From the NCBI GenBank assembly GCA_964564625.1, contig CAZMBE010000010.1:21149-85148 (forward strand): a stretch of 64,000 nucleotides of DNA. The letters are read 5' to 3'. The translations under genes and the position numbers were made by a program. This DNA comes from UBA2185 sp964564625. GTDB lineage: Bacteria; Desulfobacterota; Syntrophia; Syntrophales; UBA2185. Positions 1 through 8,240 of this stretch are shown in pieces; positions within the stretch are counted from its first letter, which is position 1; each line of letters begins with the position of its first letter. The notes below the pieces were generated by a model. It did no database searches, was not told where the DNA came from, and saw only the letters and a program-made list of their open reading frames with translations.

Positions 1-258
1 TCAGGGTAAGACTCAACATCTCATTCAAATATCATGAACGTGCCTGAGCAGATTAGGTTTACACTACCACGTATGACAATTATGGGGATCAAAAGATCGT
101 ATGTGATGAACTATTTGCAAGACGGCTTACTCTGTGACAGCAAGGAAGCGCCAAGAAGCAACAGAACCAAAAAAACATCTCGCTTTTTCTGAATGGGACA
201 TCGGAACAGGTGATATCAGGTTGGTGAAGTTACAGGGAAACGGGAATAATCGTACATC

Positions 259-1650
259 ATGACTGTTCAAGAATTCTTCAGCGTCCGGAAGCGTTACCTC
301 ATACTCCCACTGGTTGTTATAGCAACGATCGCCGCTGTGATTTTTTGGTTGGTCCTTGCTGTCCTTCGTCCCATGCCTCCACGTGTTGTGGTGATGGCAA
401 CGGGGCCGCAAGGGGGAGCCTATGTGGAGTGGGGTACACGCTACCGGAATATTCTGGCGCGTGAAGGTGTCGAGCTTAGGCTGCTGCCGACAGCGGGCAG
501 TGTGGAGAATCTTGCCATGCTGAGGGACCCGCGGTCCGGGGTGACAGTCGGTTTCGTGCAAGCTGGTCTCATCACGGAGGCTGATTCGACTGATCTCATC
601 TCCCTCGGTACGATCTCTTATGAGCCGCTCTGGTTATTCTACCGTAGCATCCTCCGAGAAGAAGGGCCTCGAGATCTGCGGGGTAAACGCCTGTCGATTG
701 GCCCGGAGGGCAGCGGGACCCGGGCGCTGTTGCTCAGAATCCTTGAGCTCAACGGCATCAGTGAACGTGATGTCGAGTTGAGTGCACACATGCCTGAACA
801 GGCGAAGGAGAAGCTCCTCAAGGGAGAGATCGACATCGCGGCGATGGTGAGTTCGTGGGAATCTCCCGTGGTTCAGCAGTTGCTCTCCAACCAAAGCATA
901 GGACTTGTGAGCTTTCCCCGAACGAGTGCCTACATTGCTTTGTATCCATTCCTAAGCAAGGTTGTTGTGCCGACCGGGGTGGCTGACTTGGCCAAAAATC
1001 TCCCGCCTGAGGATGTAGCGCTTCTCGCGCCCAAGGCAAGTATCGTTGCCCGGAAAGACTTGCATCCCGCACTCCAGTATCTGTTTCTCGAGGCCGCCTC
1101 AGTGATCCATTCAGGTCCTGGCTTTTTTCAAAAGGCCGGGCAGTTTCCGGCTCCCGAAGGTATCGACATACCGTTGAGTGCATATGCCCGCCATTTCTTT
1201 AAGTCAGGCGCTCCTTTCCTTCAGCGTTACCTCCCCTTCTGGCTGGCTGTGCTTGTGGAACGATTGTTGATTCTGTTGATTCCACTAGTCGGAGTAATTT
1301 ATCCTTTGGTGCGATATGTGCCGGAAATCTACGAGTGGGGTATGCGACGCCGTATCTTCAGGCTCTATGGAGAGCTAAAATTATTTGAAGTCCAATTAAC
1401 GGAGCACAGTGCCGGACGGAGTCTGGGCGATCTGCTCTCACATCTTGATCAGATCGAGGCGCGTGTTGGTCAGCTCCATGTTCCTGTAACGTTCATGCCC
1501 ATGTTGTATACGCTGCGGCAACATATCAACATGGATCGGGAACGTCTGAAGAAGCTATGGGGCAATGATGGATCGGATTCATCAATCGATGAAGAGGAAA
1601 CAGCAGGAAGTAGGGAGATGCATAGAGATGATTACAGAAATTCAGACTGA
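259..1650 (+). CDS. TAXI-family TRAP substrate-binding protein, membrane anchored
   Basis: 463 aa. An N-terminal membrane segment (about residues 13-36) precedes a periplasmic TAXI-type solute-binding domain that starts near VVVMATGPQGGAYVEWG and runs to about residue 310. A second hydrophobic stretch (about 321-350) leads into a basic cytoplasmic tail. This architecture is known for TAXI proteins that are anchored rather than free. No TRAP permease gene (DctQ/DctM type) lies beside it, so it is an orphan binding protein here and its ligand cannot be read from sequence. Its 3' end overlaps the following PAS gene, which suggests that binding and signalling are linked, but this is inference. 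A weak purine-rich site precedes the ATG. Confidence 0.85.
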   Translation: MTVQEFFSVRKRYLILPLVVIATIAAVIFWLVLAVLRPMPPRVVVMATGPQGGAYVEWGTRYRNILAREGVELRLLPTAGSVENLAMLRDPRSGVTVGFVQAGLITEADSTDLISLGTISYEPLWLFYRSILREEGPRDLRGKRLSIGPEGSGTRALLLRILELNGISERDVELSAHMPEQAKEKLLKGEIDIAAMVSSWESPVVQQLLSNQSIGLVSFPRTSAYIALYPFLSKVVVPTGVADLAKNLPPEDVALLAPKASIVARKDLHPALQYLFLEAASVIHSGPGFFQKAGQFPAPEGIDIPLSAYARHFFKSGAPFLQRYLPFWLAVLVERLLILLIPLVGVIYPLVRYVPEIYEWGMRRRIFRLYGELKLFEVQLTEHSAGRSLGDLLSHLDQIEARVGQLHVPVTFMPMLYTLRQHINMDRERLKKLWGNDGSDSSIDEEETAGSREMHRDDYRNSD

Positions 1651-2074
1651 TGTCTACCGGAGGATTGTCGAGCAGACGAACGATGCGATTATTTTTGCCG
1701 ATCGGGAAGGGATCATTCGAATCTGGAATCAGGGTGCTGAGTCTGTGTTTGGATTCCCTGCTGAAGAAGTGCTGGGGAAAAGTCTGGACGTCATCATCCC
1801 GGAAGAACTGCGCAAAAGGCATTGGGAGGGTTACAGCAAGGCTATCGCAGAGGGCAGAACAAAAGCAGGAGATCGTGTAATGGCTACCCGCGCTCTTCAC
1901 AAAGACGGGAACAGACTGTATGTTGACATGAGCTTTGCGGTAATTGTTGATGAATCCGGCCATACGGAAGGAGCGATGGCGATTGGGCGGAATATCACAG
2001 AGCGATACCTGGCCGACAAGGCCCCCAGAAAACATATGGCAGAGACCGGATTTAAGGGGAAATCCTCTGACTAA
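1628..2074 (+). CDS. single PAS-domain protein
   Basis: 148 aa from the ATG at 1628; an in-frame ATG at 1565 would give 169 aa. The core has the PAS signature: a helix-rich start, NDAIIFADREGIIRIWNQGAE, the FGFPAEEVLGKSL segment, and the PAC-like end (FAVIVDESGHTEGAMAIGRNITER). There is no output domain, so it is probably a sensor module that acts on a partner. The start lies 22 bases inside the upstream TAXI gene in another frame, so the two are likely co-translated. The choice of 1628 rests on the smaller overlap and a GGGAG-like site just upstream, and is not certain. Confidence 0.75.
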   Translation: MITEIQTDVYRRIVEQTNDAIIFADREGIIRIWNQGAESVFGFPAEEVLGKSLDVIIPEELRKRHWEGYSKAIAEGRTKAGDRVMATRALHKDGNRLYVDMSFAVIVDESGHTEGAMAIGRNITERYLADKAPRKHMAETGFKGKSSD

Positions 2075-2147
2075 AACATCCTCAAACGCACGTACGCATA
2101 CACCCTGTTATTCGGGAAAGTGAATACATGAATTCAGGAGGATTATT

Positions 2148-2678
2148 ATGAAACCAATCGGACCGATGATGTGGGAACACCGGTTAATTGAAAAAATGCT
2201 TAGGTTGTTTGATGGTGAAATCGAAAAGATCAACGAGAACAAAAAAGTGGATACTGTCTTTATCGATACTGCTGTTGACTTCATCAGAACTTATGCGGAC
2301 AGGACGCATCATGGGAAAGAAGAAGATATTCTTTTCCGGGATCTTGCAAAAAAGAACCTTTCGCCAGAACACGCAAGAATCATGAATGAACTCATAGAAG
2401 AACACAAATACGCGAGAAAAGCTGTAGGTAACCTGATAGCGGCCAAGGACAAATATTTGACAGGTGAAGACACTGCTCAGGAAGTAATTGGCTACCTGAA
2501 GGAACTAGCCCGGTTCTATCCTCAGCATATTGCAAAGGAAGACAAACATTTCTTCTTCCCCTGCATGGAGTATTTCACGAAAGAAGAACAGGATGCAATG
2601 CTTCTCGAATTCTATGAGTTCGACAGAAAAATGATTCATGAAAAATATAACAAGGTGGTGGAAGCTTTAAAGGCATAA
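2148..2678 (+). CDS. hemerythrin-like (HHE) domain protein
   Basis: 176 aa, all helical in appearance, with the hemerythrin HHE ligand pattern: His11 in WEHRLIE, His54-His55 followed by Glu58/Glu59, His86 in EEHKYAR, and His127 with Glu131 and His134 in the last helix. This family binds a non-haem di-iron centre and senses or handles O2, NO or iron. A strong AGGAGG site sits 7 bases before the ATG. The gene faces a DUF6448 gene that runs into its 3' end from the opposite strand. Confidence 0.9.
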   Translation: MKPIGPMMWEHRLIEKMLRLFDGEIEKINENKKVDTVFIDTAVDFIRTYADRTHHGKEEDILFRDLAKKNLSPEHARIMNELIEEHKYARKAVGNLIAAKDKYLTGEDTAQEVIGYLKELARFYPQHIAKEDKHFFFPCMEYFTKEEQDAMLLEFYEFDRKMIHEKYNKVVEALKA

Positions 2679-3000
2679 ATAAGCCACCTCCGTGGACGTC
2701 GGGGTGGCTCAGGGTATTTATCAATATTAGAGTATGTCCATGATCTAAGCAGGAACTTACCTTTTTCCGAACCTCGCGCGCTTTCTTAAAGGCCTGTGTA
2801 AGCTCTGCTTCATCCCTCTTTTGTATCCACACGAGGACAAGGTTCACATCCCCCGTCTCAAGCGCTTTCTGGGCAGTCTTGATAATCGGCCCATCCATGG
2901 TATCACAATGGGCGAAGACAAGACCGGCACCCATAAGCAGAATGGCAGCAACGATTGCTGCATGCGGAACGAATGATGCAATAAAATGTGTCGTAGCCAT
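2575..3000 (-). CDS. DUF6448-family secreted protein, 3'-truncated
   Basis: 141 aa from the ATG at 3000, chosen because GGGGGGAG lies just upstream; an earlier ATG at 3024 lacks such a site. There is a hydrophobic signal-like segment (about residues 10-30), then the DUF6448 start AHCDTMDGPIIKTAQKALE and VLVWIQKRDEAELTQAFKKAREVRK. Family members continue after this point with a helical half that includes a FFETLVRIHR-like segment. Here that half is absent, and the frame instead runs through unrelated sequence and about 104 bases antisense to the hemerythrin gene. I infer a gene truncated near 2765; the last ~55 codons are probably not native. Confidence 0.6.
   Translation of the reverse strand: MATTHFIASFVPHAAIVAAILLMGAGLVFAHCDTMDGPIIKTAQKALETGDVNLVLVWIQKRDEAELTQAFKKAREVRKKVSSCLDHGHTLILINTLSHPDVHGGGLFMPLKLPPPCYIFHESFFCRTHRIREALHPVLLS
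2683..2708. terminator. hairpin after the hemerythrin gene
   Basis: GCCACC-T-CCG pairs with CGGGGTGGC to give a 9-bp stem with one bulged T and a 7-base loop. It starts 5 bases after the stop codon. No T-run follows on the + strand. On the minus strand the stem is followed by TTATTTATG, so termination strength is doubtful in both directions. Confidence 0.4.
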
Positions 3001-3210
3001 TTTTCTCCCCCCTTTGGTTCGCATAATCTGACAAAATACTTATCAAGCAATAATCACCTCATAAAATTGAGGAGTCTTATTGACGAAAACGCATGACGTT
3101 AATCCATACTAAACACTATCAATACCCCACCGTTTGTCGCAAATATTTCATTGACACATAATACCATGTTTTCTTATACTTCCAAAAATAAAAAAGGAGT
3201 TGTGATCTAA

Positions 3211-4650
3211 ATGAAAAAATTAATTCTTTTTATTTTACTTGTAGTAGTAATATTTCCTGCAGGAGCACAGGGACAGGGTGCGAGGGTGAAACATGAAGCC
3301 GGCACGGACGCATCAGCAGCGCCACGGCAGCGTACCGTTCATGAACGAGCCGGTGGCCTGTTGCTGACGCAAGAGGAACTCCAGCTTTTTGAAAAAGGTG
3401 AAAAAGTGCGGCTTGGAATCAAAACGTCACAGGCAAATCAAACTATCAACGTCACCTGGATCTCCGACAATCCCAGAGTAGCCCTTGTGGATTCAATGGG
3501 TAATGTGTCCCCCATGGGGCTGGGCCGGACCATCGTGCGCGCAAAGGCAACTGACGGCACAAAATCAAACGATTGCATGGTAACCGTTTCAAAACCAAAC
3601 AGTTGGGGTAGTCTTACCGGACGTGACCACATGGTTGCGCAAAATGACTGGATTTATTTTGCCAATAGAGCCGACAGCAACAAACTCTACAAGATTTTAA
3701 TCAACGGCCAAAACCTGACCCGTTTATCAGACGATGTACCCGCGTACCTGAACGTCACCGGTCGCTGGATTTATTATTACAACACTAATGAAAAAACTCG
3801 GCCGGGAATGTATAAGATTTCCATTGATGGGAAAATGCGAACACTGATCAACGACAAGGATTACATGCAATCCCTGTGGGTAAGTAAAGATGGTTATGCT
3901 TTTTATCTGAATTATGAAGGAGACGTATCGTCTCTATCTACGTCCCGGGCCGGCGCAACCATTCGAAAGCAATTTGATGATAAACCCGTGTATTCTTTTG
4001 CCGTGAACGACAATTTTATCGTATACAATCGCCACTGGCAAGATATCCCGCAGCCGCAAGGCGGTGGGGGGTTATTCTTATTCAACCAGAAAGCAAAAAA
4101 GATCGAACACTACATATCGGTAAATACCATCACCTCGAATATTATTATTGACGAACCAAACAATACAGCCTATTTCTGCGCGTATATTGACAAAAGCCTC
4201 GTTCCTGTTCAAATAGGTCCTGACATATTTGCAGACATATTCAAGGGCAAAGATAAACACCCAAGCGGCTGGTTCAAGTTTGATTTGTCAAAAGAGGATC
4301 CCCAGGCAGAAGCAATGAAAAAGGTGAGGGACATGAGCCAATCAGGCCAAAGCCAATCCTTCGCGGCTTCCAAAATCAGCGAAAAATATAAGAGATTGGC
4401 TAAATTCCCGTTATCCGAAGGTGACTCTGTCGTATGGGTAGTGAATGGCTGGATTTATTTTACGCGTGATAATATGCTCCGCCGGATTAATACCAGTGGG
4501 AAACTTGATCAGTCCGTGTTTGGGCATTCTAAGTTTTCCGACATAGGAACAGGCGGTGATTATCTCTTCTACTGGACGTCTGAAAACAGACTGTTCAGGA
4601 CACTCAAAGATGGCCGACAGGCTTTCGAGATGAATGTAAAACCCCTTTAG
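3211..4650 (+). CDS. secreted Big2 / DUF5050 beta-propeller-like protein
   Basis: 479 aa with a Sec signal peptide (MKKLILFILLVVVIFPAGA). Residues ~50-130 form a bacterial Ig-like Big2 domain (VTWISDNPRVALVDSMGNVSPMGLGRTIVRAKATDG). The rest matches the DUF5050 type, with repeats such as DWIYFANRADSNKLYKI, RWIYYYN and GWIYFTRDNMLRRI that suggest a beta-propeller. The product is probably periplasmic or outer-membrane associated; the binding partner is unknown. The site AAAAAGGAG stands about 12 bases before the ATG. Confidence 0.8.
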   Translation: MKKLILFILLVVVIFPAGAQGQGARVKHEAGTDASAAPRQRTVHERAGGLLLTQEELQLFEKGEKVRLGIKTSQANQTINVTWISDNPRVALVDSMGNVSPMGLGRTIVRAKATDGTKSNDCMVTVSKPNSWGSLTGRDHMVAQNDWIYFANRADSNKLYKILINGQNLTRLSDDVPAYLNVTGRWIYYYNTNEKTRPGMYKISIDGKMRTLINDKDYMQSLWVSKDGYAFYLNYEGDVSSLSTSRAGATIRKQFDDKPVYSFAVNDNFIVYNRHWQDIPQPQGGGGLFLFNQKAKKIEHYISVNTITSNIIIDEPNNTAYFCAYIDKSLVPVQIGPDIFADIFKGKDKHPSGWFKFDLSKEDPQAEAMKKVRDMSQSGQSQSFAASKISEKYKRLAKFPLSEGDSVVWVVNGWIYFTRDNMLRRINTSGKLDQSVFGHSKFSDIGTGGDYLFYWTSENRLFRTLKDGRQAFEMNVKPL

Positions 4651-4727
4651 CCTCTATGAGTATCACCGAGTACGTGCCAGAGCAATGACGAGACAACCAT
4701 GACTATGAGCATAAAAGAAGATACCCC

Positions 4728-6245
4728 ATGAACCTTGTGGCACTTGCCGATGAAAATCTAAAAATATTTGGCGAATATCCGTTTCTGATCTTTGAGGGTG
4801 CGGCCTTTACAAACAAGCAGATACTCCAGTATGCCGACGGTCTGGCACGAGGCTTGAATAAACTCATGATTGAAAAGGGTGATCATGTGGTGGTTATGCT
4901 GCCCAATTGCCCGGAAGTCATTATCAGTTATCAGGGTATTCTCAGGTGCGGAGCAGTCATCATTCCTCTCATTCCCCTCATGAATGAAAAAGAATTGTCG
5001 CACGTCATCATCAACTGTGAAGCAGTTGCGATGATTACGACACGGGACATTTTTCAAAAAAATGAACCCATACTGCGCGCGGTTGAGGGCTTAGAACACA
5101 TGATCCTGCTTGATGATGACACTCCGGAGGGGACCATTTCTTTTCCATCGCTTATCAGGGATCATTCTGAGGATATGACTCTTCCCGCCATTGGAGAGGA
5201 CGATTCGGCAGTGATACTCTACACGGCGGGCACCACGTCAACTCCCAAGGGAGTGATTCTGACTCACCGGAACCTGTATTCCAACGCCCTGAACGCTTCC
5301 CGCGCCCACGGAACGCAGGCAAAGGACGTCACCCTGGTTGCATTGCCCCTGTCTCACTCGTTTGGGATTACGTCCATGAATAAGGCTTACAAGTACGGGA
5401 ATCTCCACGTCCTGATGCGGAAATTTCAGGCTGAAGAGGCATTCAGCCTGATTGAGAAATGCAGAGTGACCAATATGCCCGGTGTTCCCGCAATGTTCAT
5501 CACCATGCTGAACAGCCCCAATGCGGACAGGTATGATGTAACGTCGCTAAAGAGCTGTCTCAGCGGCGGCGCTCCGTTTCCCGTGGCAAGTCTCCTCGCC
5601 TTTCAAAAGAGATTCAACTGCAGCGTCTTTGAGGCCTATGGCCTATCCGAAGCCTCGCCCGCGGTCAGCACCAACCATCACAACCGTCCGACAAAGCCCG
5701 GCTCTGTCGGTCAGCCCATCCCTGAAGTTGAAGTGCGCATCGTGGATGATCAGGATCAGGATGTCCCTGAGGGAGAATTGGGGGAGTTGCTCGTCAGAGG
5801 ACCTAACGTGTCGTCGGGCTATTACAAGCTGCCGGAAGAAACGGCGAAGACGTTCAGAAACGGATGGCTGCACACCGGCGACATGGCGAGAATGGACAAG
5901 GATGGTTATCTCTTTATCGTGGAAAGAAAGAAGGACCTGATCATCCGTGGAGGTTTCAATATCTACCCCCGGGATATTGAAGAGATTATGTACCAGCAGG
6001 CCGCCGTGAAAGATGCAGTGGCCATAGGCGTTCCCGATCCTGTCATGGGGGAAGAGGTCAAAGTATACGTCGTCCTGAAAGAAGGCAAGACGGCATCCGA
6101 GGAAGGGCTGCTAATTCACTGTCAAAACGGCCTCGCCAAACACAAATGGCCAAAATACATAGAAGTTGTTGAGAGCCTTCCGAGAAATCCCATGGGGAAA
6201 ATATTGCGCAAAGAACTGCGAAAACTCAATAGCGGAGAAAACTGA
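4728..6245 (+). CDS. AMP-dependent acyl-CoA synthetase (fatty-acid CoA ligase type)
   Basis: 505 aa, full length for the ANL superfamily. The ATP-binding P-loop YTAGTTSTPKG is at residues 165-175, and the adenylate-binding motif (AYGLSEASP), the hinge and aspartate region (GWLHTGDMARMDKDGY) and the ERKKDLIIRGGFNIYP motif follow in order. The C-terminal catalytic lysine lies in PRNPMGKILRK. The reaction is carboxylic acid + ATP + CoA to acyl-CoA. The layout suggests a medium- or long-chain acid, but the substrate cannot be fixed from sequence. It is the only gene of this pathway nearby. Confidence 0.88.
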   Translation: MNLVALADENLKIFGEYPFLIFEGAAFTNKQILQYADGLARGLNKLMIEKGDHVVVMLPNCPEVIISYQGILRCGAVIIPLIPLMNEKELSHVIINCEAVAMITTRDIFQKNEPILRAVEGLEHMILLDDDTPEGTISFPSLIRDHSEDMTLPAIGEDDSAVILYTAGTTSTPKGVILTHRNLYSNALNASRAHGTQAKDVTLVALPLSHSFGITSMNKAYKYGNLHVLMRKFQAEEAFSLIEKCRVTNMPGVPAMFITMLNSPNADRYDVTSLKSCLSGGAPFPVASLLAFQKRFNCSVFEAYGLSEASPAVSTNHHNRPTKPGSVGQPIPEVEVRIVDDQDQDVPEGELGELLVRGPNVSSGYYKLPEETAKTFRNGWLHTGDMARMDKDGYLFIVERKKDLIIRGGFNIYPRDIEEIMYQQAAVKDAVAIGVPDPVMGEEVKVYVVLKEGKTASEEGLLIHCQNGLAKHKWPKYIEVVESLPRNPMGKILRKELRKLNSGEN

Positions 6246-6406
6246 TTCTCTGCATCAAAAAACGGCACACCCGGCGAGACTTTTCCTGTTATGTGTTTGC
6301 GTGTACCGAACAGCGTGTGATCCAGACAACCATTGGCGAAAGAACAATGATCCCAGGCATACGGAGAATCTTCGATCCGTAAAGAAATATAATTTTAACC
6401 ATTCGG

Positions 6407-6441
6407 CCACACGACATCGCAGTCAATAATCTGCGGTGTGG
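6407..6441. promoter_or_regulatory. two-part hairpin upstream of mreB
   Basis: CCACAC pairs with GTGTGG, and inside it CGCAG pairs with CTGCG. This gives an 11-bp stem with a 5-base bulge on one side and an 8-base loop. There is no T-run after it, so it is not an obvious intrinsic terminator; it may be a processing or regulatory element. Confidence 0.4.
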
Positions 6442-6510
6442 TACATAACAAAGGGAGCCAATATAACCCTCTACTTTATTTTGAAAAATTTAATGTGATC
6501 TAATTTCTTC

Positions 6511-6538
6511 TTCATGGTAAGGTAATAAATACCATGAA
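6511..6538. promoter_or_regulatory. perfect 9-bp inverted repeat just before the mreB RBS
   Basis: TTCATGGTA and TACCATGAA form a perfect inverted repeat with a 10-base A/T-rich spacer, ending about 17 bases before the AAGGAGGAG site of mreB. It could be a dimeric repressor operator or an RNA stem in the 5' leader. Confidence 0.45.
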
Positions 6539-6569
6539 TGACAGTTGATAACAGTAAGGAGGAGAAGTT

Positions 6570-7601
6570 TTGCTGTTTGATTTTATTGTAGGAAAATTTT
6601 CCAATGATATTGCCATAGATTTAGGAACGGCAAATACGCTTGTGTACATGAAGGGTAAAGGGATTGTATTGAATGAACCCTCGGTGGTCGCCATCAACAA
6701 AGATTCACGAGGTTCAAAAAAAGTCCTCGCTGTCGGTCTGGAAGCAAAGAAAATGTTGGGACGAACCCCTGGAAATATAGCCGCGATCAGGCCCTTGCGG
6801 GAAGGAGTAATTGCTGATTTTGACATTACAGAAGCTATGCTGCGGCACTTCATCCACCGTGTTTACAAACGCAGGTCAATGATCCGCCCGAGAATTATTG
6901 TATCGATACCCTCGGGTATCACGCAGGTAGAAAGGAGAGCCGTCAGGGAAACCGTGGCGGCAGCAGGCGCCAGGGAGATATTCTTCATTGAAGAGCCTAT
7001 GGCAGCGGCTATTGGAGCCGGATTACCTGTAATGGAACCGACAAGCTCTATGGTTGTGGACATCGGCGGTGGAACCACGGAGGTAGCCGTCATATCCCTG
7101 AGGGGCATTGTGTACTCAAAGTCTGTGAGGAGCGCCGGTGACAGAATGGACGAGGAAATCGTCCAGTACATAAAGAAAAAATATAACCTTCTTATAGGGG
7201 AACGATCTGCAGAAATCATAAAAATGACCATTGGGTGCGCATACCCGAATCGGGAGTTGCATGCGCTCGACATCAAAGGAAGGAGCCTGATATCGGGGAA
7301 ACCGACAATTGTCGAGATTAATTCCGAAGAGATAAGGGAAGCCATTATGGATCCTGTCAATATTATTGTCGCTACAATAAGACATGTCCTGGAGAATGCC
7401 CCCCCGGAATTAGCCGGAGATATTGTCGAAGGTGGGATTGTCTTAACCGGAGGCGGAGCTCTTTTGACAAATCTCGACCTCCTCATAAAAGCGGAGACCG
7501 GGCTTCCCATTACAGTCGCGGACGATCCCCTCTCTGTGGTGGCAAGAGGCGCGGGTATGGCCCTCGATCATTTAGATGTCTTAAAAGAAGTCTCATTTTA
7601 A
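6570..7601 (+). CDS. mreB: rod shape-determining protein MreB
   Basis: 343 aa actin-like ATPase that organises cell-wall elongation as membrane-bound filaments. It has the phosphate-1 loop (IAIDLGTANTLVYMKGKGIVLNEPSVVA), the phosphate-2 loop (VVDIGGGTTEVAVISL) and the adenosine motif (GGIVLTGGGALL). The start is TTG, fixed by AAGGAGGAG about 6 bases upstream and by the conserved N-terminus. mreC, mreD and pbp2 do not follow, so this copy stands alone; it may be a second MreB/Mbl paralogue or a relocated single copy. Confidence 0.95.
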   Translation: MLFDFIVGKFSNDIAIDLGTANTLVYMKGKGIVLNEPSVVAINKDSRGSKKVLAVGLEAKKMLGRTPGNIAAIRPLREGVIADFDITEAMLRHFIHRVYKRRSMIRPRIIVSIPSGITQVERRAVRETVAAAGAREIFFIEEPMAAAIGAGLPVMEPTSSMVVDIGGGTTEVAVISLRGIVYSKSVRSAGDRMDEEIVQYIKKKYNLLIGERSAEIIKMTIGCAYPNRELHALDIKGRSLISGKPTIVEINSEEIREAIMDPVNIIVATIRHVLENAPPELAGDIVEGGIVLTGGGALLTNLDLLIKAETGLPITVADDPLSVVARGAGMALDHLDVLKEVSF

Positions 7602-7887
7602 AGGTGAAGAATACCTTCAGTTTTACACTTTATAAATGTATGAGGCCATAATCTTAGTAATGTTTCTCGTTCTCGACAAAAACATGCGATGCATCAAAAG
7701 ACTATCTCTCCGGTTGACATAAAAAATAGCTGCTTCTGTAACAAAGCACGCGGAAATCCTGACGGAGATGCGGCCTCCCACACAGTAATCCTGATTGTCC
7801 ATAGTCCATAACAGGCCGTTCAATATGGGTGATTACATCTTAGATGCGCTGCTCCGGCATATTTGACGATATTGAAGGGAATGACCG

Positions 7888-8094
7888 ATGAATAAATTAT
7901 ACTTATCAAGTATTGACCGCAAGATCGGAGGGGTATGCGGCGGGCTCGCGGAATATTATGAAAAAGATTCAACCCTGATAAGGATTCTCTTTGTGCTGCT
8001 TGCCCTCGTTGCGTTTGGATCCGGCATTATCATCTATCTGGCTATGTGGCTTATCATACCGAAAAAGCCCATGGGATTACAACCTCGGTCATGA
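7888..8094 (+). CDS. PspC-domain small membrane protein
   Basis: 68 aa. The PspC signature is complete: SSIDRKIGGVCGGLAEY, then DSTLIRILFVLLAL and one membrane helix ending in AMWLIIPKKP. PspC domains take part in envelope-stress signalling, but this stand-alone form has no psp operon beside it. Confidence 0.85.
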   Translation: MNKLYLSSIDRKIGGVCGGLAEYYEKDSTLIRILFVLLALVAFGSGIIIYLAMWLIIPKKPMGLQPRS

Positions 8095-8149
8095 GACGAT
8101 AAAAGGTTGCCTCCAAGTAGAGTGCGGATTCAATCTATAAGGAGTGTAC

Positions 8150-8215
8150 ATGGGAAATCAGTGTGATCAAAAGCAGCCCGTCGAAGAGCTAAAATTATTG
8201 AGACCCTTTCGATGA
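8150..8215 (+). CDS. possible 21-codon leader ORF
   Basis: An ATG at 8150 stands 5 bases after a textbook AAGGAG and opens a 21-codon frame that stops 25 bases before the PLD gene. The peptide resembles nothing I know. The strong ribosome site is the only support; it may be a leader peptide or the remnant start of a lost gene. Confidence 0.3.
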   Translation: MGNQCDQKQPVEELKLLRPFR

Positions 8216-8240
8216 CCCCGGTAATGAGGATCCGCGCGCG

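Larger units (their letters stand above)
6246..6569. other. 324-bp intergenic region upstream of mreB
   Basis: No plausible gene. It carries two clear inverted repeats, listed separately (6407-6441 and 6511-6538), and then the mreB ribosome-binding site. Confidence 0.6.

Noticed and set aside
6863..7510. 215-codon ORF antisense to mreB
   Set aside because: mreB is certain; the antisense frame has no signature.
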